Of a stretch of DNA of 64,000 nucleotides, positions 16,342 through 26,140 are shown piece by piece (position 1 is the first letter of the stretch; each line of letters begins with the position of its first letter). Below the pieces are notes generated by a model, which saw only the letters and a program-made list of their open reading frames with translations, did not search any database and was not told the DNA's origin. The position numbers were made by a program, and so were the translations under genes. This stretch comes from Pseudomonas sp. (GTDB taxonomy: Bacteria > Pseudomonadota > Gammaproteobacteria > Pseudomonadales > Pseudomonadaceae). The stretch spans positions 1-64,000 of the forward strand of contig JAUYKV010000066.1 in the NCBI GenBank assembly GCA_030699825.1, given 5' to 3'.

Positions 16342-17250
16342 ATGCACAGCTCGCGCAGCCTGGCCATGCTCGGTCTGCTGCTGGCCGTGCTCTGCTGGTC
16401 GGGCAACGCCCTGGTGGCGCGCGCCTTCGCCGGCGAGATCCCGCCCTTGGCCCTGTCGTTCTGGCGCTGGTGCCTGGCCCTGAGCCTGCTGCTGCCCTTC
16501 GTGCTGGTGCCGCTGTGGCGCCATCGTCCGCAGTTGCGTGCGGCCGGCTGGCGCCTGCTGGTGCTCGGCGGCCTTGGCATCGCCGGCTACAATTCGATGC
16601 TCTACAGCGCCGCACAGACTACCGCGGCGATCAACATCACCCTGGTCAACACTTGCCTGCCGCTGATGACCTTTATCGGCGCCGGCCTGCTGCTCGGCGA
16701 ATGGCCGCAACGCCGCGCCTGGTGGGGCATGGGCCTGGCGACGATCGGCCTGTTGGTGCTGATCACCCAGGGCAGCTGGATGACCCTGACCACGCTGTCG
16801 TTCAACCGCGGCGACCTGATCATGCTCCTGGCCGTGGCCGACTGGGCGCTGTATTCCCTGCTGCTGCGGCGCTGGGCCAGCTACCTGCTGCCGATCCCGC
16901 CACTGGCCCTGCTCGGCGTGTTGATGCTGCTCGGCGTGCCGCTGATCCTGCCGTTCTACCTCATTGAGCTCAGCCAGGGAGCCAGTTTCGCCGTCACCCC
17001 GGGCAACCTCGGTGCCATCGCCTATACGGCGCTGTTCGCCTCGCTGGTCGCCTACCTCGCCTGGAACCACGGCGTGCGTGTGGTCGGCGCGGCCAAGGCG
17101 GCGCTGGCCAGCTACCTGATGCCGGTGTTCACCGCGGCACTCGGCTGGCTGTTGCTGGGCGAAGGCCTGCAGGCCTTCCACTGGCTGGGCGGCGGCCTGA
17201 TCTTCAGCGGGCTGCTGCTGGGTTCGCGGATGGGCGCCAAACGCGCTTGA
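16342..17250 (+). CDS. EamA/DMT-family transporter
   Basis: A 302-residue membrane protein with about ten hydrophobic segments in two EamA repeats. Typical signatures are LLLAVLCWSGNALVARAF at the N-terminus and SLVAYLAWNHGVRVVGAAKA in the second half. This superfamily exports metabolites or amino acids; the substrate cannot be inferred. GTG (16339) and ATG (16342) are adjacent possible starts. It follows can by four bases. Confidence 0.9.
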   Translation: MHSSRSLAMLGLLLAVLCWSGNALVARAFAGEIPPLALSFWRWCLALSLLLPFVLVPLWRHRPQLRAAGWRLLVLGGLGIAGYNSMLYSAAQTTAAINITLVNTCLPLMTFIGAGLLLGEWPQRRAWWGMGLATIGLLVLITQGSWMTLTTLSFNRGDLIMLLAVADWALYSLLLRRWASYLLPIPPLALLGVLMLLGVPLILPFYLIELSQGASFAVTPGNLGAIAYTALFASLVAYLAWNHGVRVVGAAKAALASYLMPVFTAALGWLLLGEGLQAFHWLGGGLIFSGLLLGSRMGAKRA

Positions 17251-17319
17251 TCGGCCAGGGAGAGGGCCATACCGTGGATAGCCGCGCAGCGTTATCCAGC
17301 AAGTGGGCGAGTGGCGTGG

Positions 17320-17853
17320 TTATCGCGCCGCACTGGCCTTCTTCACCGTCTCGAGCCAGGCTGGGTCCAACTGATTCTGCTCGGTATCCATACCCAGGGC
17401 CGCCATGGACGCCTTGTGCCGGTTGATCTCCGCGATCATCTGGCTGAGGGCACTGGAGTTGCCGTCCAGTTGGTGCATCTGGGTCAGGCCCAGGTGATAG
17501 AAGCGCAGCAGTCTCATCGCGCTCGGATCCTGGGCCGCTACGCCGGCAGTGACGTGGTGCATGACATTGGTGATGCTCATCAGTCTGCGTTTGAGCTGCC
17601 AGCCGTAGACGGCCGGCGCCATCCAGGGTTGCTGCCAGAACTTGAACCTTACCAGCGCCACGGTCAACAGCAGCCCGGCAAGAATGCCGCCCAGATTCCA
17701 GCGAAAATTATCGCCACCGGGTTCGCCGAGCAGCCACACGGCCAGGGTAGCCAGGAGCATGCCCAGCACCAGGAAGATCAGCACAATGATCAGGGTGCTG
17801 CGGCGCGTTTGCTGGCGGTATTTTTCAGGAATCAATGGCTTGATCTCGAACAT
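17320..17853 (-). CDS. DUF3087 family membrane protein
   Basis: A 177-residue protein starting MFEIKPLIPEKYRQQTRRS. Two membrane segments (about residues 19-45 and 52-70) are followed by a helical cytosolic domain with FYHLGLTQMHQLDGNSSAL. I recognise it as the DUF3087 family, which is common in Pseudomonas and of unknown function. The start at 17853 follows GGGAG; an upstream extension of the frame lacks a good start. It is convergent with the EamA gene and transcribed alone. Confidence 0.82.
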   Translation of the reverse strand: MFEIKPLIPEKYRQQTRRSTLIIVLIFLVLGMLLATLAVWLLGEPGGDNFRWNLGGILAGLLLTVALVRFKFWQQPWMAPAVYGWQLKRRLMSITNVMHHVTAGVAAQDPSAMRLLRFYHLGLTQMHQLDGNSSALSQMIAEINRHKASMAALGMDTEQNQLDPAWLETVKKASAAR

Positions 17854-18186
17854 CACTCCCGCAGGGCTCCTCTGTTGAGTAGTTGACAAGCTGTCGGGCA
17901 TTATCACCCACAGCAGTCGCGCTGGCGCGCCTAACGTTGTGGGTAAGGGTATGCCGGCCTTGTCGAGGCTGGTCATTGCCTGGCGTTACAGAGCCTTCAT
18001 TTATCGGTCATTTATTGGCGTAAGCTCTCGCCGGGGAACTTGCCCCGTCTCGAGCTTGTCCTTGAGTCGCCAGCTTTGCCCGCCGATCTGCACGATGCGG
18101 GCAGGGGCCGTCCGCGATCCAGGCGCAAGCGACAGCTCATGCATCGGTCGCCAGCGATCATTAAGCCGTAAGACAGGAGATGCACC
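17854..18186. other. 333-base region upstream of a decayed insertion
   Basis: No intact gene. One minus-strand stretch (about 18001-18165) reads like protein, containing RPMHELSLAPGSRTAPARIV and ending at a stop at 18001. It lacks a plausible start and may be a fragment of a lost gene. The promoter of the minus-strand DUF3087 gene and that of the plus-strand gene at 18187 must also lie here. Confidence 0.3.
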
Positions 18187-18462
18187 GTGAGCAAGACAGC
18201 ACAGGAATACGCGGATGAGTTGATGCCGCCGAACTGCCTGCCAGATCCCGATCCAACCCCGGGGGGCCATTCCCGGTTCGTCAATGTTGACGTGGCCGCC
18301 GAGGACCGTACTCAGGAAACAAAGCAGGCAATCGCACTGAAACTGTGCGAACGGTTCCAGCAGATATACCCCGACAGGACGGTCTCTATCGGACGCTTCG
18401 GGATCAATAACGAGGGATGGCGCATGTGTTTCGAGGTGGCGCCTGCACCTGCTGAGGGGTAG
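18187..18462 (+). CDS. Small hypothetical protein beside integrase remnant
   Basis: A 91-residue protein starting with GTG seven bases after AGGAG. Its sequence (SKTAQEYADELMPPN, then GRFGINNEGWRMCFEVAPAP) is soluble and has no motif I recognise. It ends directly in front of, and in the same frame as, a tyrosine-recombinase C-terminal fragment. It therefore may be cargo left from an integrated element or a resident gene bordering it. Confidence 0.6.
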   Translation: MSKTAQEYADELMPPNCLPDPDPTPGGHSRFVNVDVAAEDRTQETKQAIALKLCERFQQIYPDRTVSIGRFGINNEGWRMCFEVAPAPAEG

Positions 18463-18639
18463 GGCTGTGGCTTTCAGGCGCCAGGACGGCTAGCCCACGT
18501 CCTGCGTCACCCCTTCGCCAAGAATTACATGATGACGGGAGGGGATATCCTCAGCCTGCAACGAATCCTTGGCCATTGCTCGATCACCATGACCGTGCGT
18601 TATGCGTATCTCTCGCCTGATCCTCTGGATCAGCGTTGA
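18463..18639 (+). pseudogene. Tyrosine recombinase (integrase), C-terminal remnant
   Basis: Frame +1 reads AHVLRHPFAKNYMMTGGDIL and then LQRILGHCSITMTVRYAYLS before TGA at 18637. This is the C-terminal catalytic part of a phage-type integrase: HxLRH, LGH and the nucleophile tyrosine in TVRYAYL are all visible. About 59 codons remain; the N-terminal part and the first catalytic arginine are gone. It lies downstream of the tRNA-Met 3' end, the usual location of an element integrated into a tRNA gene. Confidence 0.85.
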
Positions 18640-18741
18640 GCCTTTCGCCGCTGGCTTATGGCGGACATGCACCGATTTGACTGCCCATTATTGTGGTGTG
18701 GTATTAAATTAACGCTTAACGTTAATGATTAAAGCGTGATC

Positions 18742-18879
18742 CTGCGTTTGGGGCGCTACTTCGATACGTCTGCACAGTTCTGGATGAACCTGCAAACCGA
18801 GTACGTACTGGCCACGACCTTTGCCGCCAATGGCGAAGAAATAGAGCATGAAATTGAACCGCTTTTGGCTCATGGGTGA
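18742..18879 (+). pseudogene. HigA-like antitoxin, C-terminal remnant
   Basis: The frame reads LRLGRYFDTSAQFWMNLQTE and continues to HEIEPLLAHG with a stop at 18877. This matches the C-terminal part of HigA/VapI-type XRE antitoxins (LxLGxxFxTSxxFWxNLQxxYxL). No start codon or helix-turn-helix remains; an AT-rich stretch lies before it and no higB toxin gene is present. An intact higA occurs near tRNA-Met/ychF in P. aeruginosa as I remember it, so this is probably a decayed version. Confidence 0.8.
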
Positions 18880-18941
18880 GGCGGGGCAAATGGGCGTGTG
18901 GTCGGGATGTAGTCTGTTTGTAGTCTGCCCGGAAAACAAAA

Positions 18942-18967
18942 AAGGGCTTAGCTTTCGCTAAACCCTT
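18942..18967 (-). terminator. tRNA-Met terminator
   Basis: An 11-bp stem with one mismatch (AAGGGCTTAGC / GCTAAACCCTT), loop TTTC, with a T-rich flank on the minus strand (TTTTTTGTTTTCC), just past the tRNA 3' end. Confidence 0.85.
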
Positions 18968-18975
18968 GTTTTGTT

Positions 18976-19052
18976 TGGTGGCTACGCAGGGACTTGAACC
19001 CCGGACCCCAGCATTATGAATGCTATGCTCTAACCAGCTGAGCTACGTAGCC
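18976..19052 (-). tRNA. tRNA-Met (CAT)
   Basis: A 77-base tRNA on the minus strand: GGCTACG acceptor strand, anticodon CAT in the loop TTCATAA, the TTCAAGT T-loop, and an encoded CCA end. The acceptor lacks the C1:A72 mismatch of initiator tRNA, so it is an elongator tRNA-Met. Its 3' side borders the integrase and HigA remnants. Confidence 0.95.
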
Positions 19053-19130
19053 GATGTGGCGCGCATTATTCGCGTCCAGGACTTTTCTGTCAACCCTGAA
19101 GCGCGAATAATTTCACGCGCGATCAAGCGC

Positions 19131-20228
19131 TTAGACGTTAAAGCGGAAGTGCATGACGTCGCCGTCCTTGACGATGTATTCCTTGCCTTCCAGGCGCCAT
19201 TTGCCGGCTTCCTTGGCGCCAGCTTCGCCCTTGTACTGGATGAAGTCGTTGTAGGCGATGACTTCGGCGCGGATGAAGCCTTTCTCGAAGTCGGTGTGGA
19301 TCACCGCAGCGGCCTGCGGGGCTGTGGCGCCGACCTTGACGGTCCAGGCGCGCACTTCCTTCACGCCGGCGGTGAAGTAGGTCTGCAGGTTGAGCAGTTC
19401 GTAGCCGGCGCGGATCACGCGGTTCAGGCCCGGCTCTTCCATGCCCAGGTCGGCGAGGAACTCGGCTTTCTCGTCGTCTTCCAGTTCGCCAATCTCGGCT
19501 TCCAGCTTATTGCAGATCGGCACCACGATGGCGCCCTCGGCATCGGCGATGGTGCGCACCACGTCGAGCAGGGGGTTGTTGTCGAAGCCGTCCTCGGCGA
19601 CGTTGGCGATGTACATGACCGGCTTGACGGTCAGCAGGTGAAAGCTCTTGATCAGCTGCTTGTCATCGTCGCTCAGGGTCTTGAGCAGGGTGCGCGCCGG
19701 CTTGCCTTCGCTGAAGTGCGGGATCAGTTTTTCCATCAGGGCCTTTTGCGCCACGGCCTCCTTGTCGCCGCCCTTGGCGTTGCGGGTGACCTTCTGCAGC
19801 TGTTTCTCGAGACTGTCGAGGTCGGCGAAGATCAGCTCCAGGTCGATGATCTCGATGTCGCGCTTGGGGTCGACGCTGTTGGAGACGTGGATCACGTTCT
19901 CGTCCTGGAAGCAACGCACCACATGGGCGATGGCATCGGTCTCGCGGATGTTGGCCAAAAACTTGTTGCCCAGGCCTTCACCCTTGGAGGCGCCGGCCAC
20001 CAGGCCGGCGATGTCGACGAACTCCATGGTGGTCGGCAGCACGCGCTCGGGCTTGACGATGGCGGCCAGGGCTTCCAGGCGTGCGTCGGGCATCGGCACG
20101 ATGCCGGTGTTCGGCTCGATGGTGCAGAAAGGGAAGTTCTCCGCGCTGATACCGGCCTTGGTCAGGGCATTGAACAGGGTGGACTTGCCGACGTTGGGCA
20201 GGCCGACGATGCCGCAGTTGAATCCCAT
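19131..20228 (-). CDS. ychF: Redox-regulated ATPase YchF (OLA1 family)
   Basis: A 365-residue Obg-family P-loop protein. The G1 motif is GLPNVGKST (residues 9-17). The usual NKxD guanine-specificity motif is replaced by NVAE, which in this family gives ATP preference. The protein ends in a TGS domain ([11 protein letters not shown]). YchF associates with ribosomes and is linked to stress and redox responses. It lies after pth in the conserved order rplY-pth-ychF, 33 bases away. Confidence 0.95.
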   Translation of the reverse strand: MGFNCGIVGLPNVGKSTLFNALTKAGISAENFPFCTIEPNTGIVPMPDARLEALAAIVKPERVLPTTMEFVDIAGLVAGASKGEGLGNKFLANIRETDAIAHVVRCFQDENVIHVSNSVDPKRDIEIIDLELIFADLDSLEKQLQKVTRNAKGGDKEAVAQKALMEKLIPHFSEGKPARTLLKTLSDDDKQLIKSFHLLTVKPVMYIANVAEDGFDNNPLLDVVRTIADAEGAIVVPICNKLEAEIGELEDDEKAEFLADLGMEEPGLNRVIRAGYELLNLQTYFTAGVKEVRAWTVKVGATAPQAAAVIHTDFEKGFIRAEVIAYNDFIQYKGEAGAKEAGKWRLEGKEYIVKDGDVMHFRFNV

Positions 20229-20261
20229 GGTGTGTCCCTCGCGCGAGATGGCGGTGAAGAG

Positions 20262-20852
20262 TTAAGAGGAGGCTTTCTGGCTGTGCAGCTTGTGCATCGC
20301 CTTGCTCCAATCCCCTGCGAGGATTTCCGGCAATACGCCGAGGGCGAAGTCGATGCTGGTGTCCAGCAGCTCCTGCTCGCTGCGCGGGGCGCGGCTGAGG
20401 ACGAAGTTGGAGACCATGCTGCTGTGCCCGGGATGGCCGATGCCAAGCCGCAGGCGATAAAAATTATTCTGGTTGCCGAGCTGGGCGATGATGTCGCGCA
20501 GCCCGTTATGTCCGCCGTGCCCACCACCCTGTTTGAGTTTGGCGACGCCGGGGGGCATGTCGAGTTCGTCGTGGGCCACTAGAATAGCTTCCGGCGGGAT
20601 GCGGAAGAAATTCGCCAGCGACGCCACGGACTGGCCGCTGCGGTTCATGAAGGTGGTGGGAATCAACAGACGAACATCGCGGCCTTGATAGCTGAATTTG
20701 CCAGTCAGGCCAAAATACTTCTTGTCGAGGCTCAGGTTGATGCGCTGGCTGTCTGCCAGGCGCTCAACGAAAAGGGCCCCTGCATTATGCCGGGTCTGGT
20801 CGTATTCGGGGCCGGGGTTACCCAGGCCGACGATCAGTTGTACGGCAGTCAT
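20262..20852 (-). CDS. pth: Peptidyl-tRNA hydrolase
   Basis: A 196-residue Pth starting [20 protein letters not shown]. The catalytic histidine is His22 in TRHNAG, Asn12 lies in GLGNPG, and FMNRSGQSV and DELDMPPG are further family motifs. It cleaves peptidyl-tRNAs released from stalled ribosomes. The usual partner rplY lies 69 bases upstream, separated by a strong hairpin that may lower read-through into pth. Confidence 0.96.
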   Translation of the reverse strand: MTAVQLIVGLGNPGPEYDQTRHNAGALFVERLADSQRINLSLDKKYFGLTGKFSYQGRDVRLLIPTTFMNRSGQSVASLANFFRIPPEAILVAHDELDMPPGVAKLKQGGGHGGHNGLRDIIAQLGNQNNFYRLRLGIGHPGHSSMVSNFVLSRAPRSEQELLDTSIDFALGVLPEILAGDWSKAMHKLHSQKASS

Positions 20853-20875
20853 GTCAGGAGCCCTTTCGTGGAAAT

Positions 20876-20901
20876 AGCCCAGACGCTGCTGCGTCCGGGC
20901 T
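20876..20901 (-). terminator. Hairpin between rplY and pth
   Basis: An 11-bp stem (AGCCCAGACGC / GCGTCCGGGCT, one G-T-type mismatch) with a 4-base loop, in the 69-base rplY-pth gap. On the minus strand it is followed by ATTTCC, not a strong T tract; it may attenuate transcription rather than end it. Confidence 0.5.
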
Positions 20902-20921
20902 GGTTTCCGGCGGTGCGAGAG

Positions 20922-21548
20922 TTACTCGGCAGCGCCTTCGCCTTCTTCTTCTGCGGTGGCATCTTTGGCGACGCGCGAGGCGTGGATGTTGGCCACTGCC
21001 AGGTCGTTGCCGTGAGCCAGTGCAACCAGCTCGACGCCTTTCGGCAGCTTGAGGTCGGACAGGTGGACGATCTGGCCGATTTCAACGGCAGCCATATCGA
21101 CTTCGATGAATTCCGGCAGGTCTTTCGGCAGGCAGGTAACTTCGACTTCGACCAGGGTGTGGGACACTTCGCCACCTTGGGTCTTCACGCCAACCGAGGT
21201 TTCCTGGTTGAGGAAGTGCAGGGGGGCGTGAGCGGTCAGTTTCTGGCCGGCGACGACACGAATGAAGTCGGCGTGCATCACGTGGCCTTTGGCCGGGTGA
21301 CGCTGCAGGGCTTTGATCAGGACGCTTTCGTTGCTGCCGGCGATGTTCAGGGTCAACACGTGGCTGAACGAGGCTTCGTTCTCCAGCAGTTTGGCCAGTT
21401 CTTTGGCCAGCAGGCTGATCGACTGCGGGGCTTTTTCGCCACCGTAGATGACAGCAGGAACCATGGCTACGTTACGACGCAGGCGGCGGCTCGCACCTTT
21501 CCCCAAGTCGGAACGCGCTTCAGCATTCAGGGCAAATTCAACAGTCAT
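20922..21548 (-). CDS. rplY: Ribosomal protein L25 (Ctc form)
   Basis: A 208-residue protein: an N-terminal L25 domain that binds 5S rRNA ([20 protein letters not shown]) joined to a C-terminal CTC/TL5 beta domain (about residues 95-185). The tail is acidic and glutamate-rich. The length is that of the general-stress CTC form, not the 94-residue E. coli protein. It lies between prs and pth as in other gammaproteobacteria. Confidence 0.95.
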   Translation of the reverse strand: MTVEFALNAEARSDLGKGASRRLRRNVAMVPAVIYGGEKAPQSISLLAKELAKLLENEASFSHVLTLNIAGSNESVLIKALQRHPAKGHVMHADFIRVVAGQKLTAHAPLHFLNQETSVGVKTQGGEVSHTLVEVEVTCLPKDLPEFIEVDMAAVEIGQIVHLSDLKLPKGVELVALAHGNDLAVANIHASRVAKDATAEEEGEGAAE

Positions 21549-21609
21549 TTCACTTCTCCAAAATAACCAAACCGCCCTTCACGCTTGCGACCAGCGACCG
21601 GACGGTTAG

Positions 21610-21640
21610 GTAATAAGCCCCGCCAATACAGTGGGGCGTT
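21610..21640 (-). terminator. Terminator after prs
   Basis: A stem GCCCC/GGGGC, extendable over CGCC, at 21617-21637 with TTATTA following on the minus strand, in the 115-base prs-rplY gap. Confidence 0.5.
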
Positions 21641-21663
21641 TCGCGTTCAGGGCGACTTCCGGG

Positions 21664-22605
21664 TTAGCGGAACATCGCGCTGATCGATTCTTCATTGCTG
21701 ATGCGGCGCACCGCTTCAGCGACTACCGGGGCGATATCCAGTTGGCGAATGCGCGCACAGGATTGCGCTGCGGCGGACAGCGGGATGGTGTTGGTCACCA
21801 CCAGCTCGTCGAGCATGGAATTTTCGATGTTCTCGATCGCCCGACCCGACAGCACCGGGTGGGTGCAGTAGGCGAAGACCTTGGCGGCGCCGTGTTCTTT
21901 CAGCGCTTTGGCCGCGTGGCACAGGGTGCCGGCGGTATCCACCATGTCGTCGACCAGGATGCAAGTGCGGCCTTCCACGTCACCGATGATGTGCATCACT
22001 TCGGACTGGTTGGCTTTCTCGCGACGCTTGTCGATGATCGCCAGATCCACGCCCAGGGATTTGGCTACGGCGCGCGCACGCACCACACCGCCGATGTCCG
22101 GGGAGACGATCATCAAATTGTCGAAGCGCTGGTCTTCTATATCGTCCACCAATACTGGCGAACCGTAGATGTTATCTACCGGGATATCGAAGAAACCCTG
22201 AATCTGATCCGCGTGCAGGTCGACGGTAAGAACCCGGTCGATACCTACTACGGTGAGCATGTCGGCCACCACTTTGGCGCTGATTGCCACGCGGGCGGAG
22301 CGCGGACGGCGATCCTGGCGGGCATAGCCGAAGTAGGGGATGACAGCGGTGATTCGGGTGGCCGAGGAGCGGCGGAAGGCGTCGGCCATCACTACCAGTT
22401 CCATCAGGTTGTCGTTGGTTGGCGCACACGTCGGCTGAATCAGGAAGACGTCTTTACCGCGGACGTTTTCGTTGATTTCAATCATGATCTCGCCGTCGGA
22501 AAATTTTCCGACAGAAGCATCGCCGAGGGGGATGTGCAGCTGACGTACGATACGTCGCGCCAGATCGGGGTTAGCGTTCCCCGTAAAGACCATCATCTTG
22601 GACAC
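21664..22605 (-). CDS. prs: Ribose-phosphate pyrophosphokinase
   Basis: A 313-residue PRPP synthetase. The start is GTG at 22605, giving [20 protein letters not shown]; the frame continues upstream through tRNA-Gln, which cannot be coding. Visible motifs are [20 protein letters not shown] and the PRPP loop [14 protein letters not shown]. It makes PRPP from ribose 5-phosphate and ATP for nucleotide, histidine and tryptophan synthesis. It lies 46 bases after tRNA-Gln on the same strand and may be cotranscribed with it. Confidence 0.96.
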   Translation of the reverse strand: MSKMMVFTGNANPDLARRIVRQLHIPLGDASVGKFSDGEIMIEINENVRGKDVFLIQPTCAPTNDNLMELVVMADAFRRSSATRITAVIPYFGYARQDRRPRSARVAISAKVVADMLTVVGIDRVLTVDLHADQIQGFFDIPVDNIYGSPVLVDDIEDQRFDNLMIVSPDIGGVVRARAVAKSLGVDLAIIDKRREKANQSEVMHIIGDVEGRTCILVDDMVDTAGTLCHAAKALKEHGAAKVFAYCTHPVLSGRAIENIENSMLDELVVTNTIPLSAAAQSCARIRQLDIAPVVAEAVRRISNEESISAMFR

Positions 22606-22651
22606 GCGCAGTACCTGCCGGCTGAGGGTATACCTGGATGAGTATAGAAAA

Positions 22652-22726
22652 TGGCAGGGGCGGCTGGATTCGAACCAACGCATGGCAGGATCAAAACCTG
22701 CTGCCTTACCGCTTGGCGACGCCCCT
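22652..22726 (-). tRNA. tRNA-Gln (TTG)
   Basis: A 75-base tRNA on the minus strand: acceptor AGGGGCG / CGCCCCT, D-arm GCCAAGCGGTAAGGC, anticodon TTG in TTTTGAT, TTCGAAT T-loop, and an encoded CCA end. It lies between ispE and prs. Confidence 0.95.
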
Positions 22727-22744
22727 GTAACCGATGCTACGCAT

Positions 22745-23620
22745 TTACTTCTTTGCCAAAACTTCAAGCTCTCGGTGCAACATCGAGATGTTACGGCCTT
22801 GTGCCACAAAACTTGGCAGAGTGGCTGGAAGTTGGCGGGCGACTTTATCAGCATCGACCCTGTTTGGGAAGCTCCCAAATACACAAGCTCCAGTCCCAGT
22901 CAGTTTTGCCGATACATATTTATTCAATAAGATCAGCGCATTACGTACTTCTGGGTAACGCTTCTCGACGACTGGCTGACAGTCATTACGACTGCCCCCC
23001 TCAAGAAGGCTGCGAACTTTAATGGGCGGCGTATCCCGTGTCAACTCGGGGTCGGAGAAAACTTCCACAGTGCTGACAAGGACTTGCGGAATAGCCACGA
23101 GAAACCAGGGTTCGCTAAGGGTCACCGGGGTGAGTTTTTCGCCCACGCCTTCTGCGAAGGCGGCTCGGCCGCGGACGAAAACCGGAACGTCGGCACCCAG
23201 GCTCAGGCCCAGGCTGGCCAGGCGATCTTCGTCCCAGCGCAGTTGCCAGAGGCGGTTGAGGCCGAGCAGGGTGGTTGCCGCATCCGAGCTGCCGCCGCCA
23301 ATTCCGCCGCCCAGGGGCAGGCGTTTGTTCAGCCAGATGTCGGCGCCCAGGGCGCAGCCCGCCTGCTGTTGCAGGGCGCGGGCGGCGCGCACGATCAGGT
23401 TGCTGTCGTGAGCCACGCCGGGGATGTCGCTGTGCAGGCGGATGGCGCCGTCTGCGCGCACGGCGAAGCCCAGCTCGTCGCCGAAGTCGAGAAACTGGAA
23501 CAGGGTCTGCAGCTCGTGATAGCCGTCGGCGCGGCGGCCGAGGATATGCAGCATCAGATTGAGTTTGGCCGGTGCCGGCAGAACCAGTTCGGCTGCGGCG
23601 GGAATTGCCGGCGGGCTCAT
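22745..23620 (-). CDS. ispE: 4-diphosphocytidyl-2-C-methyl-D-erythritol kinase
   Basis: A 291-residue GHMP kinase. It has [20 protein letters not shown] near the N-terminus and the ATP loop [17 protein letters not shown]. It phosphorylates CDP-methylerythritol in the non-mevalonate isoprenoid pathway. The ATG at 23620 overlaps the lolB stop (ATGA); the longer open frame upstream lies inside lolB. Order lolB-ispE-tRNA-prs is typical of gammaproteobacteria. Confidence 0.95.
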   Translation of the reverse strand: MSPPAIPAAAELVLPAPAKLNLMLHILGRRADGYHELQTLFQFLDFGDELGFAVRADGAIRLHSDIPGVAHDSNLIVRAARALQQQAGCALGADIWLNKRLPLGGGIGGGSSDAATTLLGLNRLWQLRWDEDRLASLGLSLGADVPVFVRGRAAFAEGVGEKLTPVTLSEPWFLVAIPQVLVSTVEVFSDPELTRDTPPIKVRSLLEGGSRNDCQPVVEKRYPEVRNALILLNKYVSAKLTGTGACVFGSFPNRVDADKVARQLPATLPSFVAQGRNISMLHRELEVLAKK

Positions 23621-24234
23621 TGGCCGAGCTGGCGCGGTTGCCAGTCCTTGATCACCAGGGTGACTTGCAGGTCGTGACCGCTCAGCTTGAGGCGCTCGGG
23701 CAACCAGTAGCCATCCTGCTCGGCGTAGCGCAGGTAGTCGACCTGCCAGCCGTCCTGGCTCAGTTGTGCCAGGCGGCTGTCGCGGTCGAGGGTCAGGCGA
23801 CTCTTGCTGTCGGGGTCGGGCAGGCCGCGAATCCACCACAGCAGGTGCGAAACCGGCAGGTTGAGGCCCAGCTGTTGCTGCAGCAGTTGTTCGGGCGAGG
23901 TGGCCTGATAGCGGCCCTGGTTGGCCACTTCCAGGAGGATGGTGCCGGGGCGCCCGGTCAGGCGTGCGGCGCCGCGGCCGAGCGGGCCGGACAGGCGGAT
24001 GTCGTAGTAGTCCTGGCGCTGCAGCCAGAACAGGGTGCCGCTGCCGGAATCCTGCGGGGCGCGGATGCCGACCTTGCCGCTGATCTGCCAGGCGTCGAGG
24101 CTACCGATCTGTTGTTTGTGGCTTTGCCAGAGCGCCGGGCTACCTTCACCCTCGAGGGCTTCGCGGGAGGTCAGGCCGGCACAGCCGGCGAGCAGGGCAA
24201 TCAGGCTGAACACGAGGAGTTGGCGAACAAACAT
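23617..24234 (-). CDS. lolB: Outer-membrane lipoprotein insertase LolB
   Basis: A 205-residue lipoprotein: signal peptide with lipobox LLAGC (Cys18), then a beta-rich body with [18 protein letters not shown] and [17 protein letters not shown]. LolB receives lipoproteins from LolA and places them in the outer membrane. The ATG at 24234 shares its A with the stop of the upstream TPR gene (TGATG), and the stop overlaps ispE, so the three genes are translationally coupled. Confidence 0.95.
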   Translation of the reverse strand: MFVRQLLVFSLIALLAGCAGLTSREALEGEGSPALWQSHKQQIGSLDAWQISGKVGIRAPQDSGSGTLFWLQRQDYYDIRLSGPLGRGAARLTGRPGTILLEVANQGRYQATSPEQLLQQQLGLNLPVSHLLWWIRGLPDPDSKSRLTLDRDSRLAQLSQDGWQVDYLRYAEQDGYWLPERLKLSGHDLQVTLVIKDWQPRQLGQ

Positions 24235-25964
24235 CAAAACGTCTCTGATCCGGTCAGGCGCAGCAGGGTGCTGCGCAATACAGTGCTGTCAGGTTGTTGT
24301 TTGAGGGCATTGGCCCAGATTTTACGTGCTTCACGCTGCTTGCCCTGGGCCCAGAGTACTTCGCCAAGGTGGGCGGCGACTTCGTGGTCGGGGAAGCGTT
24401 TCAGCGCCTGGCGCAGCAGGCGTTCGGCTTCGTCGAGGTTGCCCAGGCGGTAGTTGACCCAGCCGAGGCTGTCGAGAATCGCCGGGTCTTGCGGGTCGAG
24501 CCGCAGGGCTTGTTCGATCAGCGCCTTGGCTTCGTCGTAGCGCGTGGTGCGGTCGGCCAGGGTGTAGCCCAGCGCGTTGAGCGCCATGCTGTTGTCCGGT
24601 TCGCGTTCGAGAATGAAGCGCAGATCCTGCTCCAGCAGCTCCAGGTCGTCGCGTTTTTCGGCGAGCATGGCGCGGGTATAGAGCAGGTTGAGGTCGTCGG
24701 GGAATTGCTCCAGCGCTTGCTGCACCACTTGCCAGGCTTGTCCGTGTTGACTGTTGCTGGCCAGGGCTTCCACTTCGATCAGGTAGAGCTGGATGGCATA
24801 GTCGGGCTGCGCGCTACGGGCCAGGCTCAGGCGTTTGGAGGCTTGCGCCGAGCGCTGGCTGTCGAACAGCAGTTGCGCCTGGCGCGCCTGGGCCGGGAGG
24901 AAGTCGTTGCCGGGGCCGACCAGGGCATATTCGATCAGGGCGCTATCCTTCTCGCCGAGTGCTTCGTAGGCGCGCGCCAGGTTGTAGTGCGCGGCATCGG
25001 CGTGGCTGTCACGTTCGACCAGTTCTTCGAGGTAGACGATGGCTTCGCGCCAGGCTTCTGCCTCCAGGCAGACCAGGGCGAGGGAGAAACGCAGGTCGTC
25101 GTCCTGGGGGAACTGTTGCAGCAGCGAGGCGAACTCGCCTTTGGCGTCGTCCAGGCGGTCCTGCTCGACCAGCAGGCGCGCATAGGTCAGGCGCAGGCGT
25201 CTGTCGTCGGGGTGCAGGCGGATGCCTTGTTCCAGCAGCGGCAGGGCTTCGGCGCCGCGCTCAAGGCTTTGCAGCAGCCGTGCGTGGAGCAGCAGGGGGC
25301 TGATCTCGCGTTGTTTGGTCGACTGTGTTTCGAGCAGCTCGAGGGCTTCCTGCGGGCGATCGTCCTGCTGCAGGAGCAAGGCTTTGCCGAATAGCAGCTG
25401 GCCGTTGTCCGGGTACTTGCCGAGCAGGCGATCGAAGCTTTGCAGCAGGCCGGCGCGGGTGTCCGCATCGGTTTCAAGGGCGGACAGGGCGAGGAAATCG
25501 AAGTGGGTGTCGCCTTGGCGTTGCAGCACGCGCTCCATATAGGTCATGGCTTCATCGTAGCGGCCGGCGCGGGCCAGCTGAATGGCAGCGGCACGTTGGG
25601 CGTCGAGACTGTCGGGGGCGTTTTTCGCCCAGATCAGCGCGGTATCCAGCGCTGCTTGCTCGGCGCCGAGGTATTCGGCAATGCGAAAGCCACGCTCGGC
25701 CACGCCGGCGTCCTGGGTCGCCTGGGCCTGCTGCACGTAGTTGTCGATGGCGATATCGAAGCGGTTGCGTTGCCCGGCCAGTTCGGCGGTGAGCAGGGCG
25801 AGCAGGGTTTCCTGGCTGAACGACGCATAGACCTCGGGCTTCTGCGCTTCTGTTGCAGCCGAGGCCTCCTCCGCTGGCGGTGCGCCGTCTGGCTCGGAGC
25901 TGGTAAATGTCTGGCAACCGCTTAACAACGCAAGGGCGGCCAGCAACGCGAATGATCTATTCAT
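24234..25964 (-). CDS. TPR-repeat lipoprotein upstream of lolB
   Basis: A 576-residue protein with a lipoprotein signal (LLSGC, Cys17). After a linker rich in alanine and glutamate come many tetratricopeptide repeats; examples are [35 protein letters not shown] and a repeat with EALELLE. It is probably a periplasmic or outer-membrane-anchored scaffold. Its coupling to lolB (shared TGATG) hints at a role in lipoprotein or envelope assembly, but that is inference. It is divergent from hemA. Confidence 0.9.
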   Translation of the reverse strand: MNRSFALLAALALLSGCQTFTSSEPDGAPPAEEASAATEAQKPEVYASFSQETLLALLTAELAGQRNRFDIAIDNYVQQAQATQDAGVAERGFRIAEYLGAEQAALDTALIWAKNAPDSLDAQRAAAIQLARAGRYDEAMTYMERVLQRQGDTHFDFLALSALETDADTRAGLLQSFDRLLGKYPDNGQLLFGKALLLQQDDRPQEALELLETQSTKQREISPLLLHARLLQSLERGAEALPLLEQGIRLHPDDRRLRLTYARLLVEQDRLDDAKGEFASLLQQFPQDDDLRFSLALVCLEAEAWREAIVYLEELVERDSHADAAHYNLARAYEALGEKDSALIEYALVGPGNDFLPAQARQAQLLFDSQRSAQASKRLSLARSAQPDYAIQLYLIEVEALASNSQHGQAWQVVQQALEQFPDDLNLLYTRAMLAEKRDDLELLEQDLRFILEREPDNSMALNALGYTLADRTTRYDEAKALIEQALRLDPQDPAILDSLGWVNYRLGNLDEAERLLRQALKRFPDHEVAAHLGEVLWAQGKQREARKIWANALKQQPDSTVLRSTLLRLTGSETF

Positions 25965-26036
25965 AGATAGGAGAGTGACTTACCTGCGGTCGGAGCATCA
26001 TGACACAAGCCGTAGGGCAAGCCCATGGGGTGAGAA

Positions 26037-26140
26037 GCTGTGAAAAAATCGCTTGCCTGCTGCGACCGTCGTCGGGCGGCTGCAATTGCGTTGCGCTCAC
26101 CCGACGGCGCTCTCGCGACGGCCTTCGATATTTTCCCAGC
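26037..26140. repeat. Palindromic element with GTGAAAAAATCG ends, copy A
   Basis: Arms GCTGTGAAAAAATCG (26037-26051) and CGATATTTTCCCAGC (26126-26140) pair at 13 of 15 positions. An inner stem CGTCGGG (26070-26076) / CCCGACG (26100-26106) surrounds TTGCGTTGCGCTC. It resembles the element at 62297-62466. It occupies the 287-base divergent gap between the TPR gene and hemA, which must also hold both promoters. Confidence 0.75.

Noticed and set aside
18030..18055. GGGGAACTTGCCCC as a possible att repeat of the tRNA-Met T-arm
   Set aside because: It resembles the tRNA T-arm only over a few bases and does not extend; it is better seen as a chance match.
21664..22884. Longer prs reading frame starting at 22884
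   Set aside because: It would run through tRNA-Gln. GTG at 22605 gives the normal 313-residue protein.
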